From positions 992,001-1,056,000 of the forward strand of contig NZ_FTPP01000001.1 of NCBI RefSeq assembly GCF_900156345.1: a stretch of 64,000 bases of DNA, in the 5' to 3' direction. Under the pieces are notes generated by a model, which was not told the DNA's origin, did no database searches, and saw only the letters and a program-made list of their open reading frames with translations. This DNA comes from Pontibacter indicus (GTDB taxonomy: Bacteria > Bacteroidota > Bacteroidia > Cytophagales > Hymenobacteraceae). Position numbers and translations under genes: made by a program. Shown piece by piece: positions 55,000-63,517 of the stretch (position 1 is its first letter; each line of letters begins with the position of its first letter).

Positions 55000-55668
55000 T
55001 TAGATGCTTGTAGGGTTCGTGTTTTGGTTTCCGTGGCTTTGTGCAAAGGTGCCATAGCCAACAGGTATAGACGGCTCTTCCACAGGTGTCAGAATCTGCA
55101 CCTGCTCGCGCGCAATGGGTTTCTGCTCACGGGCCGGATCGTACAGCATGGCCGTGCAAAGACAGTTGCTGCGATTCTTCATCGTCAGGATCTCGTAGTT
55201 CACGCAGCTCTTGCAGCCCTCCCAGAAAGCGTCATCATCCGTCAGCTCCGAGTAAGTCACCGGACGGTAGCCCAGGTCGGAGTTGATCTTCATTACAGCC
55301 AAACCGGTGGTCAGTCCGAAAATCTTGGCGTCCGGGTATTTAGTGCGCGAGAGCTCGAAAATCTTCATCTTGATCAGCTTGGCCAGTCCGCTTTTGCGCA
55401 GCTCAGGCGACACGATCAGGCCCGAGTTGGCCACATACTTGCCGTGGCTCCAGGTCTCGATGTAGCAGAAGCCGGCCCACACACCGTTTACGTCCAGTGC
55501 GATCACGGCCTTTCCCTCCAGCATTTTCTGGGCGATGTATTCCGGCGTGCGCTTGGCTATACCTGTGCCCCTGGCCTTGGCCGACGACTCCATTTCGTCG
55601 CAGATCTGTGCAGCGTATGAAGTGTGTTGCGCTGTGGCAACCGTAATGATAAAAGGAGATGGCGTCAT
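55000..55668 (-). CDS. GNAT-family N-acyltransferase heading the arg operon
   Basis: 222 residues. A GNAT fold is suggested by NSGLIVSPELRKSGLAKLIKM (acetyl-CoA loop V-x-P-x-x-R-x-x-G-x-A/G). It is the first structural gene, seven bases before argG. No argA or argJ is in the window, so by position it may make N-acetyl- or N-succinylglutamate. The acyl donor is not visible. Confidence 0.78.
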   Translation of the reverse strand: MTPSPFIITVATAQHTSYAAQICDEMESSAKARGTGIAKRTPEYIAQKMLEGKAVIALDVNGVWAGFCYIETWSHGKYVANSGLIVSPELRKSGLAKLIKMKIFELSRTKYPDAKIFGLTTGLAVMKINSDLGYRPVTYSELTDDDAFWEGCKSCVNYEILTMKNRSNCLCTAMLYDPAREQKPIAREQVQILTPVEEPSIPVGYGTFAQSHGNQNTNPTSI

Positions 55669-55743
55669 TTTAAAAATAATATACCGGGGCCATGCCTGTG
55701 CATAACCTGCTGATACAGAATTAAAAATACTAGAAACATTGTC

Positions 55744-55769
55744 GTGAAAAAGTTATGCGGGTGCGCATA
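55744..55769 (-). terminator. Putative attenuator hairpin upstream of the arg operon
   Basis: TATGCG (55754-55759) and CGCATA (55764-55769) form a 6-bp stem with a four-base loop; on the minus strand ACTTTTTCAC follows. The stem is short. It sits between the putative Arg-rich leader peptide and the first structural gene. Confidence 0.4.
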
Positions 55770-55848
55770 CCTTCGTCAGGCAACATCAAAAACATACATC
55801 GTATTGGGAAGATTGACTACTGCGTAGGTAGTCCGGAAGCACGTCGGC

Positions 55849-55977
55849 CTAGGGCCTGTAGCGGACCACGGCGTTAATGGCCCTCAAAACTACCCTGGCA
55901 GACAGGATAGAAAAAGACGCACCCTTCAGAGAAAGGTGATTTACCATCACAGATGATAAAGTCGACTTTTTTTTCAT
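55849..55977 (-). CDS. Putative arginine-rich leader peptide
   Basis: 42 codons. The ATG at 55977 gives a peptide starting MKKKSTLSSVMVNH; the last 16 residues (ARVVLRAINAVVRYRP) contain four Arg, encoded AGG, AGG, CGC and AGG. It ends 181 bases before the first arg structural gene, and a weak hairpin with a T run lies between. These are the features expected of an attenuation leader peptide. It could also be chance in a short frame; conservation in related genomes is untested. Confidence 0.4.
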   Translation of the reverse strand: MKKKSTLSSVMVNHLSLKGASFSILSARVVLRAINAVVRYRP

Positions 55978-56055
55978 TTCAATTTGTTGGTTCAAATTTT
56001 TTAAAAACAGGTCTTTGCCTGTTTCGGAAAGCAAAGATTTGCAATTAATATCGGT

Positions 56056-56078
56056 ATCTACAACAAATAGTTGTAGAT
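56056..56078. promoter_or_regulatory. Perfect palindrome upstream of the arg leader
   Basis: ATCTACAAC (56056-56064) and GTTGTAGAT (56070-56078) are perfect 9-base reverse complements around a 5-base centre (AAATA). It lies about 80 bases upstream of the leader ATG and is a candidate operator for a dimeric repressor. It matches no ARG box I know. Confidence 0.45.
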
Positions 56079-56223
56079 TATGCTAAAAATTACACCTTAC
56101 TACAAAATGTTACAACATAAAGTTTAAAAGCACTCCTATTTCTTATGGCTGGCAGGCAAAAACTGAGTTGGTGACAAGTAAGCTTGCCGGAAATTTTGGC
56201 TGCTTTGCGTATCTTGCAGTGCA

Positions 56224-56496
56224 ATGAAGAATTTATCCCTGACCGTTATCATCGGCATTCTTTTTTCTGCCATCGGCACAGCCTCCCTGTTCATAACCCA
56301 GAATCCGCTTATGGCCGCCGTCTGGCTCAGTTTTGGCAACGGCCTTATTCTATCCAATCTGCGCTTTTCCAGACCCGATGCAGCAGGCAATATGGTGGCC
56401 GCTCCTATACCGAAGGTAAGAATCTATGTCGGTGTTGCCCTTATTGCGATGGCTGTTATATTATTGGGCGTGCAGGTATACTCCGATTTGCAGTAA
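56224..56496 (+). CDS. Small two-TM membrane protein
   Basis: 90 residues. Hydrophobic segments at about 5-24 (SLTVIIGILFSAIGTASLFI) and 66-85 flank a short loop with Arg, Asn and Pro. ATG 56224. Its downstream neighbour is convergent, seven bases away. No family recognised. Confidence 0.7.
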   Translation: MKNLSLTVIIGILFSAIGTASLFITQNPLMAAVWLSFGNGLILSNLRFSRPDAAGNMVAAPIPKVRIYVGVALIAMAVILLGVQVYSDLQ

Positions 56497-56503
56497 GCTT
56501 GCG

Positions 56504-57751
56504 TTAGATCCTGCTCTGCAGCACCATCTCAACGTTTACCAGTTTGGAGTCCCGCTTCAGCTTCAGTCTCACCTTGCGGCCTGGCTTACTTTCGAAAAGC
56601 TCCAGCAGCTCGTCCAGCGCCAGTTCAGTGCAATCGCGACCGTTGATGTTGATGAGTTGATCGCCGGGCAGTAGTCCGCTCGCTTTGGCGGGCGAATCGT
56701 CTATCACATGCGACACGATGTAGAAGTTGGCTCCGGGCAGCGGCGTGCTGATCTCAAAGCCCGTCATGTTGTAATAAAACGGTTCGCTGTACTTGCTGTT
56801 AGGCACCAGCATCATGCGCTGGTTCGGATAGTCGAAGATCACCGTGAAGCGCTTCAGTATATCAGACCCCAGGTTGCCGTTGCGGTTCGCCAGATTGAGT
56901 GCCGCCTTGATCGACTCTTCATCAGGATAAGAGGCCGGTAGGTTGAGGAGCTCGTATTTGCCCAGCGAAAAACTGTTGATGCGACCAATCTTGCCTTTGA
57001 TGTCACCGCTCAGCCCCCGGCCCAGGTAGGCTTCCATCACTTTAGGCGGCAGTTGCAAGCGCTCGTCTGTGGGCAGGTATAGCGATATGGAATGACTGGC
57101 CCCTGTGTCGATCACTAGTTTCACTTTAATGTCATCCCCGTTGTGCTGCCGTACTCCCGCTTCTACATAGGCCTTGGTGTTTTCGATATGCAGTGGGTAT
57201 ACTTCCCCTTTTTTCGGGATCTTGAGATTAATGTCCGGCCGGTAGAGCGTCAGGGTTTTGTTGCTGTAATTGATCTTGACAATGAAATTCCGGAAGATGT
57301 CGTATCCGATGATGCCGTGAATGGCCATGCCCATGCGCATCGATAGGTTGAAAATGTCTTCCATCAGCACATAAACCTGGTGATTGACACCCACGATGCC
57401 CGGCATGCGCATTAAGTTTCCCTTAGAGTAGATCGCCTCCAGTTCGTGCCCGGTGCCCAGACCTTGTAAAGAAATGCGTCCGGCCTCGTTCAGGCTCAAT
57501 GAATCGGAGTAATGCAGGCGGGTAATCAGGGTGTTTTTGACGCCGGAATCGAGTATGAAATTGAGCTGTTTAGAATCGTTGATCTGCACCGGAATGATGA
57601 TCAGGTTATGCACCAGTTTGAAAGGAAGGGTAACGCTTTTGCGCTTGGAGGTAAAGTAGACAGTATCAGAGGCAAAATCCTGCGCCTTTGCTTCAGAAAA
57701 CAACAGACAGAAGCAGAGACAAAGCAGAAAGAAAGGAGAAAACCTTGCCAT
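56504..57751 (-). CDS. Exported retropepsin-like aspartyl protease with PDZ domain
   Basis: 415 residues with a signal peptide (ending about SEAKA). Two aspartyl-protease-like modules are seen: FILDSGVKNTLITR (Asp-Ser-Gly) and LVIDTGASHSISL (Asp-Thr-Gly). The C-terminus (about 330-405) is a PDZ domain (KASGLLPGDQLININGRD). The first module has DSG instead of DTG. It probably acts on periplasmic or outer-membrane peptides. Confidence 0.85.
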   Translation of the reverse strand: MARFSPFFLLCLCFCLLFSEAKAQDFASDTVYFTSKRKSVTLPFKLVHNLIIIPVQINDSKQLNFILDSGVKNTLITRLHYSDSLSLNEAGRISLQGLGTGHELEAIYSKGNLMRMPGIVGVNHQVYVLMEDIFNLSMRMGMAIHGIIGYDIFRNFIVKINYSNKTLTLYRPDINLKIPKKGEVYPLHIENTKAYVEAGVRQHNGDDIKVKLVIDTGASHSISLYLPTDERLQLPPKVMEAYLGRGLSGDIKGKIGRINSFSLGKYELLNLPASYPDEESIKAALNLANRNGNLGSDILKRFTVIFDYPNQRMMLVPNSKYSEPFYYNMTGFEISTPLPGANFYIVSHVIDDSPAKASGLLPGDQLININGRDCTELALDELLELFESKPGRKVRLKLKRDSKLVNVEMVLQSRI

Positions 57752-58065
57752 GACAAAACCTACATAAGATACAGATAATCAGCCTGATTAGTATACGTAG
57801 ATTCCAGCATAAAATGGTATGTTTACTTAAACTCATTGTTTAAATACCATACCTGCGCCAACCTTGATCAGAAAGGACTCTTACTTTTATTGATTGAATC
57901 GCCGTTTGGGCACTGTTATAAAAGGCATCGCTATACCTGTCGGATTACCTAATAGTACTCCATCACCTTTAAATTCCAAACTATACCTGTTCTAAATTAT
58001 AAAAAGGCTGTTTCCACTGATCGTATACCTGATCAGCAGAAACAGCCTTTGCTATACCTTTGCTT
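57752..58065. other. Intergenic region with a cluster of TATACCT motifs
   Basis: No gene. It contains four TATACCT copies (near 57932, 57982, 58025 and 58053); a fifth follows at 58098 just inside the next gene. The 58001-58050 terminator lies inside this region. Confidence 0.65.
58001..58050 (-). terminator. Terminator of the DUF5686 gene with the motif in its loop
   Basis: Stem AAAGGCTGTTTC (58003-58014) with GAAACAGCCTTT (58039-58050), inner stem CTGATC/GATCAG, and loop GTATACCT. It is read on the minus strand, ending in T-rich DNA, 16 bases beyond the stop of the gene at 58066. Confidence 0.85.
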
Positions 58066-60687
58066 TTAGTTCTGGTTAAACTTCAGCAGCGTGGCTATAC
58101 CTATCCTGAAACCGATCTCCTGAAATTTTCTGTCATTAAACGAAGCGGCCGTTTCGATGCGGAACACACGGAACACGTTGTCGAGCGAGTAGCCTACTTC
58201 GTAATAGTGCGGCGAGTGCTCGGTTTTGAGGTAGTTGAAGAAAATGTTCTCCTTTATACCCGTGAAGCGCACCTCAGGTATCTGGGTGAGCAGGAACTTG
58301 CGGAACTGGTAATGCGTGTGCGCCGAAAAATAGGCTCCATTCGTGCTGTACTGGTAATAGTCGAGCAGGCGGAATGAGCCGGCCGGCTTGAGGCTGCTCA
58401 GGATGGTGCGGTTGCCGTCGAAATGGTTGTAGTCCATGAAGTACATGCTCCTGTTGTTGAGGAAAGTGCCGCCACGAAGTTCGAACTCCAGTTTGCCCCG
58501 CACCCCAAAGGCCAGCGCATGGTTGACGCCCAGCTGCACCTGGTCGAAGTTCACGTCGCTGCCCAGCACACCTGCTATACCTTTGCGGTACATGAATAAC
58601 AGTTCCGGCGAGCGCTCCATGATCGGAATTTTCCGGCCATTATACATCCGGTAGCGCTGCACCGGACGGTAACTCACATTAGCCTGCAACACCAGCGATT
58701 CGTGCTTCGGAAATTCGGTGGTCTCCAGTTCCACATTATCCGGCGTGCTGGGGGTAAAGGTTCTGTCTTCGTCGGTATAGAAGAAACTGCGGTCGGTGTT
58801 GTTGTAGAGTTGGTTGCGCTGCGACCACTCCACGTTGCCACTCACCTTCAGCCACACCGAAGGCTTATACTCGAAGCCTGTCTCGACAAAGCTCTTTTCG
58901 TAGATCTTCATGTAATTGCGGCGGAAGAGCAGCGTGCTGAGCGTGTTGATGTGCGGGTGGATCGGGTTGTCGCTGTTGAACTGCTCCACAAACTGGCCGC
59001 CCTCCAGGTATAGGGAATGCGACTTGCCCTTGCTCCGGACAGCATGCGACACGCGGGCCTTGGCGTAGAACTCCTCACTGTCGAAGCCATACCGGAAAGT
59101 GGGCGCTACCTCAAACGTCCGGCGCAAGCTGTCGTACTGGTGGCGCAGTTTGCCGCTCAGGTTCACGTTCCAGCCTTCCACGGTGTTGTAGTACACATTG
59201 GCAAAAGTCGGGTCGATGTTGATACGGGTTCTAGGCGATAGACGGTAGCCTCCACCCATTAACAGGTCCTGAGGCTTGAATTTCTTCTTCTTGATCACCT
59301 TGGTCGAGTCTTTGCCCGTCAGCTCGGCCGATTTGATCTGTGCCAATGAATCGTCGCGCTGATAGCCCCTGATCTCCTTCTCGCTCAGCGGCACAGGGCG
59401 TATGGACTCCCAGTAAGCAGAGTCACGCTTGGTGGCCAGTTTGTCGACGGTATAGCTGCGCTCCGACACCACTTCCGGGTCCTTACGTTCCTTGAGCGCC
59501 TCCTTCTCCTGCTCCAAAATCAGTTGCCGGAACTGCTTGCGCGTGAGCTTGTCCTGGTTGGCCAGCGCCTCCAGGTTGGGGTTCTTGTTGCTCGATTTGA
59601 TGGCGGCAATCGCCTCCGGTACATCTTCCACCTTCTCGTCGATGATCTCTTTAGGCGCCACGAGCTTTTTATTCAGTACCACTTTGTAATCAGAGCTGGA
59701 GGCCAGGTAGCGGAATTCGCCGCCAAAACCCATCACCTTGCCCGAGAAATGAAACTGGTGCGTGGTCGGCATCCAGACAGTCGGGGCCACTTCCGCATAG
59801 TTCTGCTTCACCCGGATTGGGAAGCCCATCATGCTGGTTTTGAGGTCGAGGCTGTGAATGGCCCAATAGCCTTCGATGATGTAGATGTAGCCCTCAAACA
59901 CATTGTCGCCGCGAGAGCGTGGGGTCACCTTGATCTTGTTCACGTCGATGTTTCCTTCCTGAAAACTGCCTTCGTACTGGAACTTGTAGTAGGCGAAGGC
60001 AGAGCGCGAAAGCGGTGAGACCATCTCCGCCACTTTGTCGTTGTAGAAACTCGCACTGACAAACATCATCGGCGAAATGGTGCCTTTGTTGTCGCCGGAC
60101 GTGCGGATGGAGATGACCTTCTCCTCAAACTTGTTGGGCTGCGCAAACTTGATCTCGCTCACCGACTCCACGGTATAGGCCTCGTTCAGCTTCACGCCTT
60201 CCTCTTTGAGTTTGTTCTTCAGGAAGAAGGGCGCGTTGGTCAGCTCCCCAGTGCCCTTCACGTATACCTTCATCTGATAGCTGTCGTACTGCAGCAGGTG
60301 GTATTTCTTTTTGGCGATGGCCTTGCGCATGATGGTGTAGGCCGGGTCCTCTCCTTTCCCTTTCACCTGCACTTCCTTCAACGCAAAGGACTGCTCACCT
60401 AACCTAAAGTCGCGCTGCACCCACTTGTCCGTTATCTCTACCTCCACCTGCTGCGCTTCGTAGCCAATGTATTTTACCACTACCGTGTGCTTACCGGCTG
60501 GCAGCTTGATTTCATAATCGCCGTTTGCGTTGCTCGACGAGCCGTTGTTTAGGTTGGTGATGTAGACCGAGGCAAAGGGCAGCGCCTCGCCTTTCTGGTT
60601 TTTGATGCTGCCGCGTATACCTTGGGCAGAAAGTGAAAGCTGTGACAGAACCAGCAAAAAGGTAAGAAAAGAAGCTAAAAAACGCAT
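58066..60687 (-). CDS. CarboxypepD_reg-like plus DUF5686 outer-membrane protein
   Basis: 873 residues. Signal peptide (ending about SAQG), a CarboxypepD_reg-like domain (about 22-105; GEALPFASVYITNLNNGSSS), then a long DUF5686 beta-rich region. The final residues (GIATLLKFNQN) end in a beta-strand ending in an aromatic Phe before a short polar tail, consistent with an outer membrane barrel. Function unknown; related proteins are common in Bacteroidota and not TonB receptors. Confidence 0.85.
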   Translation of the reverse strand: MRFLASFLTFLLVLSQLSLSAQGIRGSIKNQKGEALPFASVYITNLNNGSSSNANGDYEIKLPAGKHTVVVKYIGYEAQQVEVEITDKWVQRDFRLGEQSFALKEVQVKGKGEDPAYTIMRKAIAKKKYHLLQYDSYQMKVYVKGTGELTNAPFFLKNKLKEEGVKLNEAYTVESVSEIKFAQPNKFEEKVISIRTSGDNKGTISPMMFVSASFYNDKVAEMVSPLSRSAFAYYKFQYEGSFQEGNIDVNKIKVTPRSRGDNVFEGYIYIIEGYWAIHSLDLKTSMMGFPIRVKQNYAEVAPTVWMPTTHQFHFSGKVMGFGGEFRYLASSSDYKVVLNKKLVAPKEIIDEKVEDVPEAIAAIKSSNKNPNLEALANQDKLTRKQFRQLILEQEKEALKERKDPEVVSERSYTVDKLATKRDSAYWESIRPVPLSEKEIRGYQRDDSLAQIKSAELTGKDSTKVIKKKKFKPQDLLMGGGYRLSPRTRINIDPTFANVYYNTVEGWNVNLSGKLRHQYDSLRRTFEVAPTFRYGFDSEEFYAKARVSHAVRSKGKSHSLYLEGGQFVEQFNSDNPIHPHINTLSTLLFRRNYMKIYEKSFVETGFEYKPSVWLKVSGNVEWSQRNQLYNNTDRSFFYTDEDRTFTPSTPDNVELETTEFPKHESLVLQANVSYRPVQRYRMYNGRKIPIMERSPELLFMYRKGIAGVLGSDVNFDQVQLGVNHALAFGVRGKLEFELRGGTFLNNRSMYFMDYNHFDGNRTILSSLKPAGSFRLLDYYQYSTNGAYFSAHTHYQFRKFLLTQIPEVRFTGIKENIFFNYLKTEHSPHYYEVGYSLDNVFRVFRIETAASFNDRKFQEIGFRIGIATLLKFNQN

Positions 60688-61002
60688 TGTAAGAAAGGTA
60701 TAGAAAGCTTAAAAGATAAGTAAAAAGGGCCTAGCACATCAGGCATATCGGAAGGGAGCAAATCGGGGAAGGCGGGTGCCTGAAACACCGGAGTAGCGGA
60801 GTGTTAGTTTTCATAAACAGGTATAAGTAGGTAAATGAGCACAATTATATTCTTACTGCAATATATAGTTAAGATGCAATTTAACCTCAATCAGTTGCAT
60901 TCAATTTTGAAATTTATCTAAAAAAAACAGCTGCTATACCTGGCGGGCGGTGCCAGGTATAGCAGCTGTTAAGAAGGCCCCTATGAATGAAGGCTGTGTG
61001 CC
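60688..61002. other. Intergenic region with motif copies and a long perfect hairpin
   Basis: No gene. AGGTATA copies lie near 60698 and 60820, and the terminator hairpin with the motif in both arms lies at 60926-60970. The middle part is AT-rich and probably holds the promoter for the DUF5686 gene. Confidence 0.6.
60926..60970 (-). terminator. Perfect 19-bp terminator hairpin carrying the motif in both arms
   Basis: AACAGCTGCTATACCTGGC and its exact reverse complement pair around a short G-rich loop; on the minus strand a run of seven T follows the stem. It lies about 33 bases beyond the stop of the ALDC-like gene. Confidence 0.85.
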
Positions 61003-61737
61003 TTACTCTTTCGGCAAATAAAGCGTCAGGCTGCCGGGCTTAAAGACGACCTCATCCAGATGACCCATTTTGGATCGGTCCTTCGTGAGCAGGTGCAGGT
61101 GCATGAAGGTATCGTGATGCGTGAAGACGGCTTTGTGCTCCGTGGAGAAGAAACCTGCTACCTCCACCTCCTCCTGTTCCAGTTCATAATTGACCTGCCC
61201 CTGATGCGCTTCGTCGGGGTTGCTCACGGTAGAGCCTGCCGGCAGGTTCACGATATGGATGGTAGCTGTCTCTACTTCGCCACTCAACTTAAAGGGGAAG
61301 GGCCGTTTGCTGTTTTTAGTCTCCGCGTCCAGGTATAGCTCCAGTTGCTGCAGGTTTTGGACAGAATCCGGCACGGCGCGCTCCTGCCACTCAGGTACCT
61401 GCGCATAAACGAAAAAGGGCGCTTTGGCCGCAAAGGTTTCCTCCACCCGCATGGTCGAGTCGCTGGTCACGACCGATTTATAGCTCTTGCCATCCACGAT
61501 CATCATTTCACCGGCCAGGTACTCCACCGGACCCAGCCCGATCAGGTGCTTTTTAGCAGAAAGCGTATCCAGGTCGATGGTGCCGCCCAATTCGCCCTTC
61601 CACATCACGTTGCGCATCGCGCCAACCACATGCACTTCACCTGAAGCGATGTCAGTGTTTTCGGTGGTATTGGTGGCGCAACTGCCCAGCAAAATAACAG
61701 ATGTCAGAGTAAGAGCGGAAAAGGTTAAATGCTTCAT
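61003..61737 (-). CDS. Acetolactate-decarboxylase-family lipoprotein
   Basis: 244 residues. Lipobox LGSC (Cys 20) is followed by a domain resembling alpha-acetolactate decarboxylase: VGLGPVEYLAGEMMIVDG-like (GLGPVEYLAGEMMIVDGKSY) with Glu 77, and the metal site HLH at 213-215 with GH at 226. The His spacing (2 then 11) equals that of the known Zn ligands. As an exported lipoprotein it is unlikely to serve butanediol fermentation. Substrate unknown. ATG 61737 gives the signal peptide. Confidence 0.75.
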   Translation of the reverse strand: MKHLTFSALTLTSVILLGSCATNTTENTDIASGEVHVVGAMRNVMWKGELGGTIDLDTLSAKKHLIGLGPVEYLAGEMMIVDGKSYKSVVTSDSTMRVEETFAAKAPFFVYAQVPEWQERAVPDSVQNLQQLELYLDAETKNSKRPFPFKLSGEVETATIHIVNLPAGSTVSNPDEAHQGQVNYELEQEEVEVAGFFSTEHKAVFTHHDTFMHLHLLTKDRSKMGHLDEVVFKPGSLTLYLPKE

Positions 61738-61784
61738 GATTGTTTCCGAATAGGTTGGTATTTGGTGAAGCGGCAAGGTATAAA

Positions 61785-62852
61785 TTAGTTTACGATTTTG
61801 GCTTCGTCCTCTACCTTTTTGAGGTAGGCGATGGCTTCGTCAGAGAAGATAAAAGGCTTCGATTTGTCTTTTTTGGCGGCTTTGTTGTAGAGGTGGATGA
61901 TCTGGAAGGGGTTGTCCATACCTGCCACCAGTTTCTTTTTCAGCCCGTTGCGCTCAATTACGTCGGCCATATAGAAACCGGGCACGTGACCGCTCATCCC
62001 GATGACCTGGTTCCTGATCTCCTTGCTGGAATATTGTTTTTCGCCGGAGGCCGTTTCCCGGATGGCGGCGTCGACTCGCGGCAGGTTTTGCTTGCCCAGA
62101 TCCAATAAATAGGTCCCCCACTGCATGTCGCCCGGCACGTGTGGTGCCACGGCGTATTTCTTGTCGATCAGATCCGGTACGCCCTCGTTCGTCAGCAATT
62201 GCAGCATCAGCAGGAGGCTCTTGTCTTTTTCAGCCACTTCGTAGCGCTTCGGCTTGAAGAGCAGATGGTGCAGTTCGTGACCGCCCACAGCGCCGGGCAT
62301 CACCTGGTTAAATTTGTATTCGGCCCACAGGTTCAGCACCATGTTTCCATTCTGCGCCACCGCGTCATTGCCTAGTGCGATCAGGTAGACCCCGGTCTCT
62401 TTGTTCCTGCCTTGCATGCGTTTGGGCAACACGGTATAGCAGCTCTGGTACATGGTGCTCACATAGCTCTCCTTATCGGCCGCCAGCTGCGCCAGGTACT
62501 GCCGCAGTTCCGCTTCATGCGCTTTGTACACATGAATGCTGTAGGTCAGGTAGTTTGCCTGATTGTCCTGCAAGCGGACTTGCAGGAGGCTATCATGCTC
62601 AGGCAGGTAGACCACTTCCATCGTTTTTCGGAAAGTGTTCAGGTATGCGTCCTTGTAGTTCTGGTTTTCGATGTACTGGCGGTTGCCTTCCATGGCCAAA
62701 AACTGCTGCCAGGTATGGTCGTGCAGCCGCTTGCCGGACTTCAGGGTATCCACCAATTGAAAGTAGCGTTCGGCTGACGCCACGTCCACGAACTGCGCCT
62801 GGGCTGTGTAGCCGGAAACTGCCAGCAGCAATAGGGTAAAAAGTTTTTTCAT
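61785..62852 (-). CDS. Exported DUF5700-like putative zinc metallopeptidase
   Basis: 355 residues with a signal peptide (ending about YTAQA). The HELHH motif (GGHELHHLLF) with the downstream NEGVPDL Glu is the gluzincin layout. Sequence resembles DUF5700. No known substrate. It lies 48 bases from the ALDC-like lipoprotein gene and is probably co-transcribed with it. Confidence 0.75.
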   Translation of the reverse strand: MKKLFTLLLLAVSGYTAQAQFVDVASAERYFQLVDTLKSGKRLHDHTWQQFLAMEGNRQYIENQNYKDAYLNTFRKTMEVVYLPEHDSLLQVRLQDNQANYLTYSIHVYKAHEAELRQYLAQLAADKESYVSTMYQSCYTVLPKRMQGRNKETGVYLIALGNDAVAQNGNMVLNLWAEYKFNQVMPGAVGGHELHHLLFKPKRYEVAEKDKSLLLMLQLLTNEGVPDLIDKKYAVAPHVPGDMQWGTYLLDLGKQNLPRVDAAIRETASGEKQYSSKEIRNQVIGMSGHVPGFYMADVIERNGLKKKLVAGMDNPFQIIHLYNKAAKKDKSKPFIFSDEAIAYLKKVEDEAKIVN

Positions 62853-62929
62853 GCAGGTATAAGTTTGTTTTAAGTGAGTTATTTGCGTTTGTGCAAGCCC
62901 TACAGGTATAGCTGAACGACTGGAATTAA

Positions 62930-63493
62930 TCAGACCCTTAAGGCGCCACGAAATGCCCGGGCGGCATAGTAAGATTGCGCCCCGTTGTGGTACACGAACA
63001 CATGATCGTAGCGGCGATCGCAGAAAAGTGCGCCACCTAGTTTTCTGATCTCAGCCGGCGTCTGAATCCAGCTCGACGTTTTCAGATCGAACTCACCCAA
63101 TAGCTGCAATTCCCGGTATTGCGCTTCCGTCAATAATGCAATGCCCATGGTCGTGGCCATATCGACAGCAGTGTTCTCGGGTCGGTGCTCTTTCCGGGAC
63201 TCGAGTCCTTCTCGGTCGTAACAGACGCTGCGTCGCCCTTTGGGACTTTCGGCTGCGCAATCGAAGAAGATTATTTCATTCGTATCTGGGTCCTGCCCTA
63301 CCACATCCGGCTCCCCTCCCGTGCGCTCCATTTCGTGCAGCGACCACAGCTTGGTGGGGTTTGCCTCCAGCCGCGACTGCACAGCTGACCAGGCTATACC
63401 TGCGTGGCGGTGCTTATTCTTCTCAAAACGGGTTTTTAAAGTATGGAGGAGCTCCTCGGCTTGTTCCGGAGAAAGATTATTCGTCTTTTTCAT
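62930..63493 (-). CDS. DUF4256 domain-containing protein
   Basis: 187 residues. RFEKNKHRHAGIAWSAVQSR, GGEPDVVGQD and LGGALFCDRRYDHVFVYHNG match the DUF4256 family. Soluble; function unknown. ATG 63493 (MKKTNNLSPEQ). Confidence 0.85.
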   Translation of the reverse strand: MKKTNNLSPEQAEELLHTLKTRFEKNKHRHAGIAWSAVQSRLEANPTKLWSLHEMERTGGEPDVVGQDPDTNEIIFFDCAAESPKGRRSVCYDREGLESRKEHRPENTAVDMATTMGIALLTEAQYRELQLLGEFDLKTSSWIQTPAEIRKLGGALFCDRRYDHVFVYHNGAQSYYAARAFRGALRV

Positions 63494-63517
63494 TGTCATC
63501 TTTTGTTTTTTATAAAG

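Noticed and set aside
53796-55061. N-terminal extension of argG upstream of 54992
   Set aside because: The PP-loop starts five residues after ATG 54992, as in the family. The added 23 residues overlap the GNAT gene and look random.
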